Assembly (NCBI GenBank): GCA_963849605.1
Contig: CAWKHX010000015.1
Coordinates: 1,054,001-1,118,000 of the forward strand
Length of the DNA stretch: 64,000 nt
Source: DASPHG01 sp963849605
GTDB taxonomy: Bacteria; Actinomycetota; Thermoleophilia; Solirubrobacterales; Thermoleophilaceae
Direction: 5' to 3'
Shown here: positions 8,755 to 16,389 of the stretch, piece by piece
How the letters are laid out: the number at the start of each line of letters is the position of its first letter
How positions within the stretch are numbered: the first letter of the stretch is position 1
The notes under the pieces: generated by a model
Database searches by the model: none
What the model saw: the letters and a program-made list of their open reading frames with translations, nothing else
What the model was told of the DNA's origin: nothing
Position numbers and translations under genes: made by a program

Positions 8755-8778
8755 CGTGTGGTCAAGTCAGCAACCGCG
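8729..8778. repeat. Right-end hairpin of the DUF559 cassette, spanning the start codon
   Basis: CGCGATTGCTGAATCGAC (8729-8746) faces GTCAAGTCAGCAACCGCG (8761-8778); 15 of 18 positions pair, and the ATG of the DUF559 gene lies in the loop. The left arm plus CCC repeats exactly, inverted, at 7839-7859. A palindrome over the start region is a typical place for an autoregulatory operator. The same palindrome at the far end of the gene is not explained by autoregulation. Confidence 0.75.
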
Positions 8779-8809
8779 GTGGCTAGGCCCGCCCGGTAGG
8801 GTCGGCGCC

Positions 8810-9634
8810 GTGAACACGGTGCTGGTCACCGGAGCGTCGACGGGGATCGGCGAGGCCACCGCCCGCCGGCTCAAGGCCGCCGGCTGGGAGGTCTTCGCGG
8901 CCGCGCGCAAGGACGCGGACCTCGAGCGCCTGCGCGGCGAGGGGTTCACGGCGGTGAAGCTCGACGTGACCGACCCGGACACGATCGCCGCGGCGAAGGA
9001 CGAGCTCGACGAGCGCGGGTTGCATGGCCTCGTGAACAACGCCGGCATCGGGATCAGCGGGCCGATCGAGTTCCTCCCACTGGACGAGCTCCGCCGCCAG
9101 CTGGAGGTGAACCTCGTGGGCCAGGTCGCGGTGACGCAGGCGTTCCTGCCGAACATCCGCGAGGCCACGGGCCGGATCGTGAACGTCAGCTCGATCGGCG
9201 GCCGGATGGCGCTGCCGATGGCGGGCCCGTACGCGGCCTCGAAGCACGCGCTCGAGGCCGTGAGCGATTCGCTTCGGCGTGAGCTGCGGCCATGGGGGAT
9301 CAGCGTCTCGATCATCGAGCCGGGCGCCGTCGTGACGCCGATCTGGGACAAGGCGCGCGCGACGGCAGACGACGTCGAGGCGCAGATGGGGGAGCGGGCA
9401 CAGGCGCGGTACGGCAAGCTCGCCCAGACGATGCGGGCGGAGATCGAGAAGATCCCCGAGCGGGGTGTCGAGCCCGATGCGGTCGCGAAGGCGATTGAGC
9501 ACGCGCTCACCTCGCCGCGGCCAAAGGTCCGCTACGTCGTCGGCCGTGACGCGCGGATGCGCCTGAGGGTCAAGGCGCTCGTGGGCGACAGGCGCTTCGA
9601 CAGCCTGATCGCTCGAACCCTGAAGTGGGGTTAG
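8810..9634 (+). CDS. Short-chain dehydrogenase/reductase
   Basis: A 274-residue classical SDR. GTG 8810 is the chosen start because the Rossmann motif TGASTGIG sits at residues 7-14 from it. NNAGIG, the catalytic Ser in IVNVSSIGG and the YAASK Tyr-Lys pair follow in the right order. The C-terminal half (PGAVVTPIWDKA) resembles retinol- or ketoreductase-type SDRs. The substrate cannot be named. The gene is transcribed away from the DUF559 gene, and its TAG (9632-9634) abuts the stop of the convergent response regulator. Confidence 0.88.
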   Translation: MNTVLVTGASTGIGEATARRLKAAGWEVFAAARKDADLERLRGEGFTAVKLDVTDPDTIAAAKDELDERGLHGLVNNAGIGISGPIEFLPLDELRRQLEVNLVGQVAVTQAFLPNIREATGRIVNVSSIGGRMALPMAGPYAASKHALEAVSDSLRRELRPWGISVSIIEPGAVVTPIWDKARATADDVEAQMGERAQARYGKLAQTMRAEIEKIPERGVEPDAVAKAIEHALTSPRPKVRYVVGRDARMRLRVKALVGDRRFDSLIARTLKWG

Positions 9635-10309
9635 CTAGCGGGGGTCTTCGGCGAACAGCGCGATCGCCTCGCGCCGGTCGGAAACCCCGAGCTTCGCGAG
9701 GATGTCCGACACGTGCCGGCGCACCGTCGTCGGCGACACGTCGAGGCGACGGCCGATCTCGGTCGTGGTGTAGCCCTCGCCCATGAGCTCGAGGACCTCC
9801 CACTGCCGCGCCGTCAGCTCCGGCCCGCGCTTGCCTCCCATCGGGACACGCCGGCGGCGCCCCTGGGAGCGGAACTCGTCGATCAGGCGCGCGACGAGCC
9901 GTCGCGGTACCGCGGCCTCGCCGTCGAGGATGCCGCGCAGCGCGAACGGCAGCCGGTTGGGATCGGTCTCCTTCAGCAGGTAGCCGGCGGCGCCCGCCTT
10001 GAGCGAGTCGAACAGCTCGTCGTCGCCCGCAAACGCCGTGAGCATCACGACCGCCGTGTTCGGCATCTCGTCCGTGATCGTGGCGGCCGCCTTGATGCCG
10101 CCTCCGCCGGGCATGGAGATGTCGAGCAGGCAGACGTCAGGCTTCTCCTTGCGCGCGAGCGCTATCGCCTGCTCGCCGTCGGCCGCCTCGGCACACACCT
10201 CGAAGCCTCCGGCCTCGAGTGACTGCCGCACGCCCGAGCGGGTCGGGGCGTGGTCGTCCGCGATGAGCACGCGCGCCGGCCTCCGGTCCGCTTCGGGCGC
10301 GTCGCTCAT
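9635..10309 (-). CDS. NarL/FixJ-family response regulator with LuxR HTH
   Basis: The receiver domain begins RVLIADDHAPTRSGVRQSLE. The phospho-acceptor Asp lies in VCLLDISMPG, and the conserved Thr and Lys are in VVMLTAF and GYLLKET. A GerE/LuxR helix-turn-helix follows at the C-terminus (LTARQWEVLELMGEGYTTTEIGRRLDVSPTTVRRHVSDIL). About 224 residues from ATG 10309; ATG 10324 in the same frame is an alternative start. No sensor kinase is adjacent, so it is an orphan in this window. The target is unknown. Confidence 0.9.
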   Translation of the reverse strand: MSDAPEADRRPARVLIADDHAPTRSGVRQSLEAGGFEVCAEAADGEQAIALARKEKPDVCLLDISMPGGGGIKAAATITDEMPNTAVVMLTAFAGDDELFDSLKAGAAGYLLKETDPNRLPFALRGILDGEAAVPRRLVARLIDEFRSQGRRRRVPMGGKRGPELTARQWEVLELMGEGYTTTEIGRRLDVSPTTVRRHVSDILAKLGVSDRREAIALFAEDPR

Positions 10310-10468
10310 GGGATCGTGAAGCATAGGTGGCAGGGAGAACCCGCCGGGCGCGTAGCGATTCTCGTTCGCGACAGGGGTGAACCTGCTGCGCGGGATAGGT
10401 GGGTAACCCGACACTTCCCCAGCATCGGCCAGCTATTGCCGATGGGCAAGGGGCATCCGGGTGGTTTT

Positions 10469-10488
10469 GCGTTCAGAAGCCTGAACGC
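10469..10488 (-). terminator. Hairpin directly after the lipoprotein stop
   Basis: GCGTTCAG-AAGC-CTGAACGC is a perfect 8-bp stem with a 4-base loop that touches the lipoprotein TAG stop (complement 10488-10490). On the minus strand no T-tract follows (AAAACC), so this is a non-canonical terminator candidate, or an mRNA 3'-end stabiliser. The rest of the gap up to the response regulator (10310-10468) shows only short imperfect hairpins. Confidence 0.45.
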
Positions 10489-10919
10489 TATTGGCCGGCC
10501 GTGACGCGCCCGATGCGCCACGCGTCATCGACCTTCTCGATGTGCAGGACCGAGCTGTTGTCGTCCTGATCGGTGACCGCGACCGTCGCCGTGTCGCCGT
10601 CGACGGCGAGCGTGTCGATCGAGAGTTCGTAGTCGTCCTCCGGCAGGTTGTCCTGGACCTCGCTTGGGCAGCTCTGCCCCGACTCGCGCTCGATGTTGTC
10701 GGCAAGTTGGGTCGAGAAGATCTCCTCGCAGATCTCCGTGCCGTCGCCGTCCCGGCCGGCGTTCGCGAAATCGTCGACGACGCTCGCCACCTCGGCCTCC
10801 GTGCCGTCGTAGTTGTCCGCGTTGTTGTTGACGTCGTCGTCGTCGCCACAGCCGGCGGCGACGGCCATGGCGCAGAGCGCGGCGACATACGCGGCCCCTT
10901 TAACTCGAGATCGGCGCAT
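10488..10919 (-). CDS. Small lipoprotein of unknown function
   Basis: A 143-residue protein from ATG 10919. It has a lipoprotein signal peptide (MRRSRVKGAAYVAALCAMAVAAGCGDDDD) with lipobox AAGC and an acidic Asn/Asp-rich linker. A C-terminal domain of about 100 residues follows, ending VLHIEKVDDAWRIGRVTAG. The overall fold looks like the NTF2/SnoaL-type extracytoplasmic domains (DUF4878-like) common in actinobacterial lipoproteins: FANAGRDGDGTEICEEIFS near the start and the W-R-I pattern at the end. It is divergent from gpsA with 44 bases between. Confidence 0.75.
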   Translation of the reverse strand: MRRSRVKGAAYVAALCAMAVAAGCGDDDDVNNNADNYDGTEAEVASVVDDFANAGRDGDGTEICEEIFSTQLADNIERESGQSCPSEVQDNLPEDDYELSIDTLAVDGDTATVAVTDQDDNSSVLHIEKVDDAWRIGRVTAGQ

Positions 10920-10963
10920 GCCGCGGCAGCTTAACGGCGGCCCAGACGGATACCTTGCGGCGC

Positions 10964-12010
10964 GTGCGCGCATCAGTAGTGGGAGCGGGGTCCTTCGGCA
11001 CGGCTGTCGCTCTGCTGCTCGTACGCGCGGGCGCCCGCACGACCCTCTTGTGCAGGACCGAGGCGCAGGCGGCCGAGCTGGCCGAGCGCGGCGAGAACGA
11101 GCGCTACCTGCCTGGGGTCGAATTCCCGCGCGAGCTGAAGGTGCGCGCGCTCGGGAGCCGGGAGGACCAGTTCCACCGCGCGGACCTGGTTTTCCTCGCG
11201 GTGCCGTCGAGGGGCCTCGCCGACGCGCTCGCCGAGCTCGAGCGGCAGGGCGTCGCCCGCAGTGCGGGCCTTGTCTCGCTCGCCAAGGGGCTCGTGCCGC
11301 CCGACGGCGTCCCGCCGACGCTTGCGCTCGAGGAGGTGTACGGCGCAGACCGGGTCGCATGCATAGGCGGGCCCGCGCACGCGCGCGAGATGGCGACCGC
11401 GGGCGCGGGGCTCGTCTGCGCATCGCACTCGGAATCGCTCGCGCACCGCTGCGCCGACCTGTTCCAGCGCGCCGGCGTCGTCTGCGAGGTGTCCGACGAT
11501 CCGGTCGGCGTCGAGCTCGCCGGATGTGCCAAGAACGCCGCCGCCGTGGCCGTAGGTGCGACCGAGGCCCAGGGCCTCAACGCGGCCGGCATGGCCGCGA
11601 GCGACATCTTCAGCGAGGTCGCGACGCTCGCGGAACGCCGGGGCGGCGACGTCCGCACCTTCCTCGGTCGCGCCGGGACGGGCGACCTTGTCGCCACTGC
11701 GCTCGCCCCGAAGTCGCGCAATCGGAGTGCCGGCGAGCTCCTGAGCCAGGGCGTGCCGGCCGCGGAGATCCCGGAGCGCCTCGGGCAGGCAGTCGAAGCT
11801 CTCGAGACGGTCCCCCTGCTCGCGCTCGCGCTCGACTCGGCCGGGGTGCGCGCGCCGGTGACCGCCGCCCTCGCGCGCCTGATCGCGGGAGAGCTCCCGC
11901 TCGACGACTGGGTCCGGCTCGTGCGTGCCGAGCAACCGGAGCCGGCGCGCTTCCGGGGCCGCGTGCGCGGCTGGTGGCGCCGGTTCCTGGCCTGGCTTCG
12001 CCGTCGCTAG
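10964..12010 (+). CDS. gpsA: NAD(P)H-dependent glycerol-3-phosphate dehydrogenase
   Basis: A 348-residue enzyme that reduces dihydroxyacetone phosphate to sn-glycerol 3-phosphate for phospholipid synthesis. From GTG 10964 the N-terminus is RASVVGAGSFGTAVALLL, the dinucleotide-binding loop. SLAKGL, IGGPAHAREMA, the GVELAGCAKNAAAVAVGATEAQGLN segment with the catalytic Lys region, and GRAGTGDLVATALAPKSRN are all present. An Arg/Trp-rich tail (RGRVRGWWRRFLAWLRRR) extends beyond the usual end. It is followed after 10 bases by rpmE. Confidence 0.93.
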   Translation: MRASVVGAGSFGTAVALLLVRAGARTTLLCRTEAQAAELAERGENERYLPGVEFPRELKVRALGSREDQFHRADLVFLAVPSRGLADALAELERQGVARSAGLVSLAKGLVPPDGVPPTLALEEVYGADRVACIGGPAHAREMATAGAGLVCASHSESLAHRCADLFQRAGVVCEVSDDPVGVELAGCAKNAAAVAVGATEAQGLNAAGMAASDIFSEVATLAERRGGDVRTFLGRAGTGDLVATALAPKSRNRSAGELLSQGVPAAEIPERLGQAVEALETVPLLALALDSAGVRAPVTAALARLIAGELPLDDWVRLVRAEQPEPARFRGRVRGWWRRFLAWLRRR

Positions 12011-12020
12011 ACTCGAATCC

Positions 12021-12227
12021 GTGAAGGAAGCGATTCATCCCGAGTACGTCGAGGCCCGCGTGTGGTGCACGTGCGGCAACGAGTTCACGACGCGCTCGAC
12101 AAAGCCCGAGCTCCACGTCGAGATCTGCTCGAACTGCCACCCGTTCTACACGGGGCGCCAGAAGCTGGTCGACACGGGCGGCCGCGTCGAGCGGTTCCAG
12201 CGCCGCGCCGCGAAGAAGCGCCGCTAG
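12021..12227 (+). CDS. rpmE: 50S ribosomal protein L31 (zinc-binding type)
   Basis: 68 residues from GTG 12021 (KEAIHPEYVEARVWCTCGNEF). The Cys pattern CTC...CSNC (C16, C18, C37, C40) marks the zinc-containing C+ paralogue. The central HVEICSNCHPFYTGRQKLVDTGGRVERF is the family signature. Its position ahead of a DUF1385 gene and prfA is conserved in several Gram-positive lineages. The next gene interposed here encodes a secreted CARDB-like protein. Confidence 0.96.
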   Translation: MKEAIHPEYVEARVWCTCGNEFTTRSTKPELHVEICSNCHPFYTGRQKLVDTGGRVERFQRRAAKKRR

Positions 12228-12267
12228 CGCCGCAACCGGGGCTCGCAGCGCGGGTTCCATTAGGCGA

Positions 12268-13002
12268 ATGCACGTTCGGCTCGTCATCCTGCTCGCGGCC
12301 GCCCTTGCGGCGAGCCCGGTCCCGGCTGCCCATGCCGCGGACGTCCCGGCGGGCGTCCGCGTGCTCACCTGCGAATTGTGGGAGGCGGGCCAGCCCGGCC
12401 AGGTCCTCTACTCGGCTCACATGCGCGCGGTGCCCGGCACGGCGCGCATGGCGCTTCGGATCCGGCTGTTCGAGAAGTACGGCGACGGCGACTTCGAGCG
12501 CGTATCCGCGGAAGGCCTCGACGTCTGGCGGAAGTCGCGCGCCGGCGCGAGCGTGTTCCGCTACAAGCAGCGCGTGCGCGGCCTGCACCGGGGCGCCGTC
12601 TACAGGGCCGTCGTCCACTACCGCTGGTTCGGGTCGGACGGCGCGGTCTTCCTGAAGGCGCGCCGGCGCTCGCAGATCTGCAGCCAGGGAGACGCGCTCC
12701 CGAACCTGCAGGTGGCATCCGTCGAGACGGGGCCCGGCGAGGTGGAGAACACGGCCGCCTACAAGGCGACGATCGTCAACCGCGGCGACGCGGTCGCGCA
12801 GAACATCGGCGTCCTGCTGCGCGTCGACGGCGAGGTCGTCGACGAGTCGGAGGTCATCGACGCACTCCAGCCTGGCGAGGAAAAGACCGTGACGTTCAAT
12901 GGGCCCGTGTGCCAGGACAGGATGCGCGTCGTGGTCGACCCGAAAGAGCTGATCGCCGAGTCGCGCGAGCAGGACAACGTGCACGGTTTGAGCTGCGTCT
13001 AG
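12268..13002 (+). CDS. Secreted CARDB-like domain protein
   Basis: A 244-residue protein with a Sec signal peptide (MHVRLVILLAAALAASPVPAAHAA, cleavage near 24). An N-terminal region of about 120 residues (LTCELWEAGQ... YKQRVRGLHRGAVYRAVVHYRWF) precedes a CARDB-type Ig-like domain (DALPNLQVASVETGPG... YKATIVNRGDAVAQNIGVLLRVDG... LQPGEEKTVTF... VVDPKELIAESREQDN). CARDB domains mediate adhesion or matrix interactions. No enzymatic motif is seen. It interrupts the rpmE-DUF1385 pairing and is followed after 10 bases by the DUF1385 gene. Confidence 0.8.
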   Translation: MHVRLVILLAAALAASPVPAAHAADVPAGVRVLTCELWEAGQPGQVLYSAHMRAVPGTARMALRIRLFEKYGDGDFERVSAEGLDVWRKSRAGASVFRYKQRVRGLHRGAVYRAVVHYRWFGSDGAVFLKARRRSQICSQGDALPNLQVASVETGPGEVENTAAYKATIVNRGDAVAQNIGVLLRVDGEVVDESEVIDALQPGEEKTVTFNGPVCQDRMRVVVDPKELIAESREQDNVHGLSCV

Positions 13003-13012
13003 CATCCGTGCG

Positions 13013-14038
13013 GTGAGGGAGCCGCACCAACAGCTCGAGGCCGACGGTCGAATCAGCGCGCAGCGGGACGCTCCGGTGGGTGGCCAGGCGGTGCTCGAGG
13101 GCGTGATGATGCGCGGCGTGTCGACCTGGGCGGTGGCGGTTCGCAAGCCGTCGCAGGCGCAGGTGGAGGCCGTCAAGGCCGGCGAGAAGGTCGAGATTCC
13201 CGAGGGCGAGATCGAGGTCGTATCCGAGCCGCTGGTCTCGTGGACGAAGCGCCACCGCGTTTACCGGCTGCCGATCATCCGCGGCGTCGTGGCGCTCGGC
13301 GAGTCGCTCAAGATCGGCTTCAAGGCGCTCGGCATCTCGGCGAACGCGCAGCTCACAGAGGACGAGAAGGGCGACCAGCAGGAGATCGGCGGCGCCGCGT
13401 GGGCGGGGACGATCGCGTTCTCGCTGATCCTCGCGATCGGCCTCTTCTTCCTGCTGCCGGCCGGCCTGACGAACATCTTCAGGGACGAGATCCCGAACTC
13501 GTTCGTGTTCGTCGTGATCGAGAAGCTCATCCGGATCTCGATCTTCCTCGGCTACCTCTGGCTGATCTCGCGCATGCGCGATCTCCAGCGGGTCTTCGAG
13601 TACCACGGTGCCGAGCACAAGACGATCTCGTGTTACGAGGCCGGGCTCGACCTGACCCCCGAGAACGCGAAGCGGTTCTCGCGCCTCCATCCCCGCTGCG
13701 GAACGAGCTTCCTGCTCATCGTCATGATCGTCGCGATCTTCGTGTTCGCTCCGCTCGGGACGCCCGAGTGGTACTGGCTGTTCGCGTCGCGCGTGATCGG
13801 CATTCCGCTGGTCGCCGGGCTCGCGTTCGAGGTGATCAAGCTGTTCGGCCGCAACCGCACGAAGCGCTGGGCGCGCGCCCTGATGTGGCCGGGGATGCAG
13901 CTTCAGAAGCTCACGACCCGGGAGCCCGACCTGACGCAGCTCGCAGTCGCGATCGCCGCCCTCGAGGCGGTGCTGGCCGTGGAGAATCCCGCCGAAGCCT
14001 CCGACGAGGACAAGGTCGGGATGGAAGTCGTTGCTTGA
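13013..14038 (+). CDS. DUF1385 (YqhQ-like) membrane protein
   Basis: A 341-residue protein with the two hallmark motifs of DUF1385: GGQAVLEGVMMRG near the N-terminus and EYHGAEHKTISCYEAG in the centre (conserved His/Glu/His/Cys suggesting metal binding). About four membrane helices are visible (IAFSLILAIGLFFLLPAGL; FVVIEKLIRISIFLGYLWLI; FLLIVMIVAIFVFAPL; VIGIPLVAGLAFEVI). The biochemical function of the family is not established to my knowledge. It overlaps the start of prfA by 8 bases, the neighbourhood in which the family is usually found. Confidence 0.88.
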   Translation: MREPHQQLEADGRISAQRDAPVGGQAVLEGVMMRGVSTWAVAVRKPSQAQVEAVKAGEKVEIPEGEIEVVSEPLVSWTKRHRVYRLPIIRGVVALGESLKIGFKALGISANAQLTEDEKGDQQEIGGAAWAGTIAFSLILAIGLFFLLPAGLTNIFRDEIPNSFVFVVIEKLIRISIFLGYLWLISRMRDLQRVFEYHGAEHKTISCYEAGLDLTPENAKRFSRLHPRCGTSFLLIVMIVAIFVFAPLGTPEWYWLFASRVIGIPLVAGLAFEVIKLFGRNRTKRWARALMWPGMQLQKLTTREPDLTQLAVAIAALEAVLAVENPAEASDEDKVGMEVVA

Positions 14039-15077
14039 ACAGCTGGTAGAGCAGATCGAAACGCGCTTCGCCGACCTCGAGCGGCAGATGTCCGACCCCG
14101 AGGTGATCAGCGACCGCGAGCGGTACGCGGAGGTCGGGCGCGAGTACCGCGCGCTCCAGCCTGCACACGAGCTGGCGAAGGAGTGGCGCCACACGAACAG
14201 CGATGCCGAGGGCGCGCGCGAGCTGCTCGCCGAGGACGACGACCCGGAGACGCGCGAGCTCCTCGCGACGTCTCAGCAGCGGCTGGGCGAGCTGGAGGAG
14301 GAGATCCGGCTCGCGATGGTGGCGCGCGACCCGAACGACGAGAAGGACGTGATCATCGAGGTGCGTGCCGGCACCGGCGGGGACGAGGCCGGCATCTGGG
14401 CCGGCGACCTGTATCGCATGCTCACGCGCTACGCCGAGCGGCGCGGGTTCAAGCACGAGCCGCTCTCGGTCGCCGACGGCGACTACACGTTCGCGATCCG
14501 CGGCGACGGCGCGTACTCGGTCTTCAAGTACGAGGGCGGCACGCATCGTGTCCAGCGCGTTCCGGAGACGGAGTCACAGGGCCGGATCCACACCTCGACG
14601 GCGACGGTCGCGGTGCTCCCGGAGGCCGAGGAGGTCGAGGTGCAGATCGACCCGAACGACCTCCAGGTCGACGTCTACCGCTCGTCCGGGCCGGGCGGCC
14701 AGTCGGTCAACACAACCGACAGCGCGGTCCGCATCACACACAAGCCGACCGGTCTCGTCGTCTCGATGCAGGACGAGAAGTCGCAGCTCCAGAACCGCGA
14801 CAAGGCCATGCGCGTCCTGCGCGCGCGCCTGTATGAGCAGGAGCTCGCCACGCAGCAGGCCGAGCTGTCAGCCGAGCGCCGCTCGCAGGTGGGCACGGGC
14901 GAGCGCGCCGAGAAGATCCGCACCTACAACTTCGGCCAGGACCGCATCACCGACCATCGCGTGAACCTCACGAAGGGCAACCTGGCCACCGTCCTGCAGG
15001 GTGACCTCGACGACTTCACCGCCGCGCTCGAGGCGGACGAGAAGCGGCGCAAGCTCGAGGCCAGCGCGGCCGCATGA
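14031..15077 (+). CDS. prfA: Peptide chain release factor 1
   Basis: 348 residues from TTG 14031, inside the 3' end of the DUF1385 gene. It terminates translation at UAA/UAG. The GGQ loop (SSGPGGQSVNTTDSAVRITH, GGQ at about 222-224) and the class-I core IIEVRAGTGGDEAGIWAGDLYRM are present. The codon-recognition PxT position reads VPETESQGRIHTSTATVAV, i.e. PET rather than the better-known PAT/PVT. UAG-dependent termination matters locally, since many genes here end in TAG. It overlaps prmC by ATGA. Confidence 0.95.
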   Translation: MLEQLVEQIETRFADLERQMSDPEVISDRERYAEVGREYRALQPAHELAKEWRHTNSDAEGARELLAEDDDPETRELLATSQQRLGELEEEIRLAMVARDPNDEKDVIIEVRAGTGGDEAGIWAGDLYRMLTRYAERRGFKHEPLSVADGDYTFAIRGDGAYSVFKYEGGTHRVQRVPETESQGRIHTSTATVAVLPEAEEVEVQIDPNDLQVDVYRSSGPGGQSVNTTDSAVRITHKPTGLVVSMQDEKSQLQNRDKAMRVLRARLYEQELATQQAELSAERRSQVGTGERAEKIRTYNFGQDRITDHRVNLTKGNLATVLQGDLDDFTAALEADEKRRKLEASAAA

Positions 15078-15883
15078 GCGGCGTCGCGGCGGCCCGCGAG
15101 GCCATCACGGCCGCAACGGATTCGCTCGCGGCGGCCGGCTGCGAGACGCCGCGGCTGGACGCGGAGGTGATGGTCGCGGCCGCGATGGGTATCCCGCGGC
15201 TCGCGCTGAAGGGGGGAACCGACCTCGAGCTCGACGCCGGGGCCTCGCGGAAGGTCATGGAGTGGGTCCGGCGGCGCGCGCGGCGCGAGCCGGTGGCCTA
15301 CATCATCGGGCGCAAGGAGTTCCGCAGGCTCGAGCTCCAGGTCGACTGGAGCGTGCTGATTCCGCGCCCGGAGACGGAGCTCCTCGTCGAGGTTGCGGCC
15401 GAGCTCGCCGCGCCCGCAGCGCGCGTTCACGACGTCGGCACGGGCACGGGCGCCGTCGCACTCGCACTGGCGGACGAGCGCCCGGGGCTGCGCGTGACCG
15501 CCTCGGACCGCTCCGAGGCGGCGGTAAAGGTCGCCCAGCGGAATGCGCGGCGGCTCGGCCTCCTGGTCGAGATCACTTGCGCGACCGGACTGCCTGAGGG
15601 TGACTACGACCTGGTGGTGGCGAACCTTCCGTACGTGCGCGAGGACGAGTGGGACGGGCTCGCGCCCGAGATCCGCGAGTACGAGCCGCGCGAGGCGCTC
15701 GTTGCGGGCGCCGACGGGCTCGACGAGATTCGCGCCCTCGTCGCCGAGGCTCCCGCGGGCACCCTGCTCGCCCTGGAGCACGCGCCCGACCAGGCCGAGG
15801 CCGTGAGCGGACTGCTGGCCGACGCCGAGACGCGGGAGGACCTCTCGAAGCGCGCGCGGGTGACGGTCGGCCGCGTCCCGTGA
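15074..15883 (+). CDS. prmC: Release factor glutamine methyltransferase
   Basis: A 269-residue SAM-dependent enzyme that methylates the GGQ glutamine of release factors, encoded directly after its substrate. The helical N-terminal domain (RLDAEVMVAAAMGIPR) precedes the Rossmann methyltransferase core with VHDVGTGTGAVALALA (SAM motif I) and DLVVANLPYVREDEW. That last motif is NLPY where most family members have NPPY. RPETELLVE, also diagnostic, is present. It overlaps prfA upstream (ATGA) and the sua5 gene downstream (GTGA). Confidence 0.93.
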   Translation: MSGVAAAREAITAATDSLAAAGCETPRLDAEVMVAAAMGIPRLALKGGTDLELDAGASRKVMEWVRRRARREPVAYIIGRKEFRRLELQVDWSVLIPRPETELLVEVAAELAAPAARVHDVGTGTGAVALALADERPGLRVTASDRSEAAVKVAQRNARRLGLLVEITCATGLPEGDYDLVVANLPYVREDEWDGLAPEIREYEPREALVAGADGLDEIRALVAEAPAGTLLALEHAPDQAEAVSGLLADAETREDLSKRARVTVGRVP

Positions 15884-16377
15884 CCTTCGACGAGTGCATC
15901 CGCTCCGGTGGCGTCGTCCTGTTCCCGGCCGACACCGTCTACGGGCTCGCCGTCGATCCCGGCAACGAGGAGGCGATCGAGCGCATGTACCGGCTCAAGG
16001 GCCGCCCGCGCGAGAAGCGGTCGGCGCTCATGTACTTCTCGGTCGAGGACGTGCCAGACCTGCCGGCGCCGGCGCGCCGCCTGCTCCCCGGACCGGTCAC
16101 GGTGATCCTCGCGGACGGGCGCGGCCTCCGGGTGCCGGACGGCCCGCGGCTCGCGACCTTGCCGGTGCTCCAGACGAGCGCGAACCCGTCGGGCGGGCCG
16201 GATCCGCGCCGGCTCGAGGACGTCGATCCCGCGATTCGCGCCGGCGTGGACCTCGAGATCGACGGCGGGGAGCTGCCGGGGACCGCCTCGACCGTGGTGG
16301 ACCTGAGCGGTGAGGAGGCCCGGATAGTGCGGGAAGGCGCCGTGTCCGCCGCTCGAATCCGGGAGCTTCTTCGGTAA
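15880..16377 (+). CDS. Sua5/YciO/YrdC-family (TsaC-like) threonylcarbamoyl-AMP synthase
   Basis: 165 residues from GTG 15880, overlapping the prmC stop. The family makes threonylcarbamoyl-adenylate from Thr, bicarbonate and ATP for the t6A modification of ANN-decoding tRNAs. Signature pieces: GGVVLFPADTVYGLAVDP, IYRLKGRP-like MYRLKGRPREKRSALMYF, LLPGPVTVIL, LQTSANPSGGPDPR, and GTASTVVDLSG. It is at the short end for the family, having the YrdC domain only and no Sua5 C-terminal domain. It belongs to the prfA-prmC-sua5-glyA string. Confidence 0.9.
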   Translation: MTFDECIRSGGVVLFPADTVYGLAVDPGNEEAIERMYRLKGRPREKRSALMYFSVEDVPDLPAPARRLLPGPVTVILADGRGLRVPDGPRLATLPVLQTSANPSGGPDPRRLEDVDPAIRAGVDLEIDGGELPGTASTVVDLSGEEARIVREGAVSAARIRELLR

Positions 16378-16389
16378 CTTGGCTCAGAG

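Noticed and set aside
8756..8809. N-terminal extension of the SDR gene into the cassette hairpin
   Set aside because: The open frame exists, but the Rossmann motif is correctly placed from GTG 8810 and the extension has no family counterpart.
10310..10468. tRNA or riboswitch in the gap beside the response regulator
   Set aside because: Several short hairpins are visible but no cloverleaf, T-loop or known aptamer pattern; it is probably just promoter and leader sequence.
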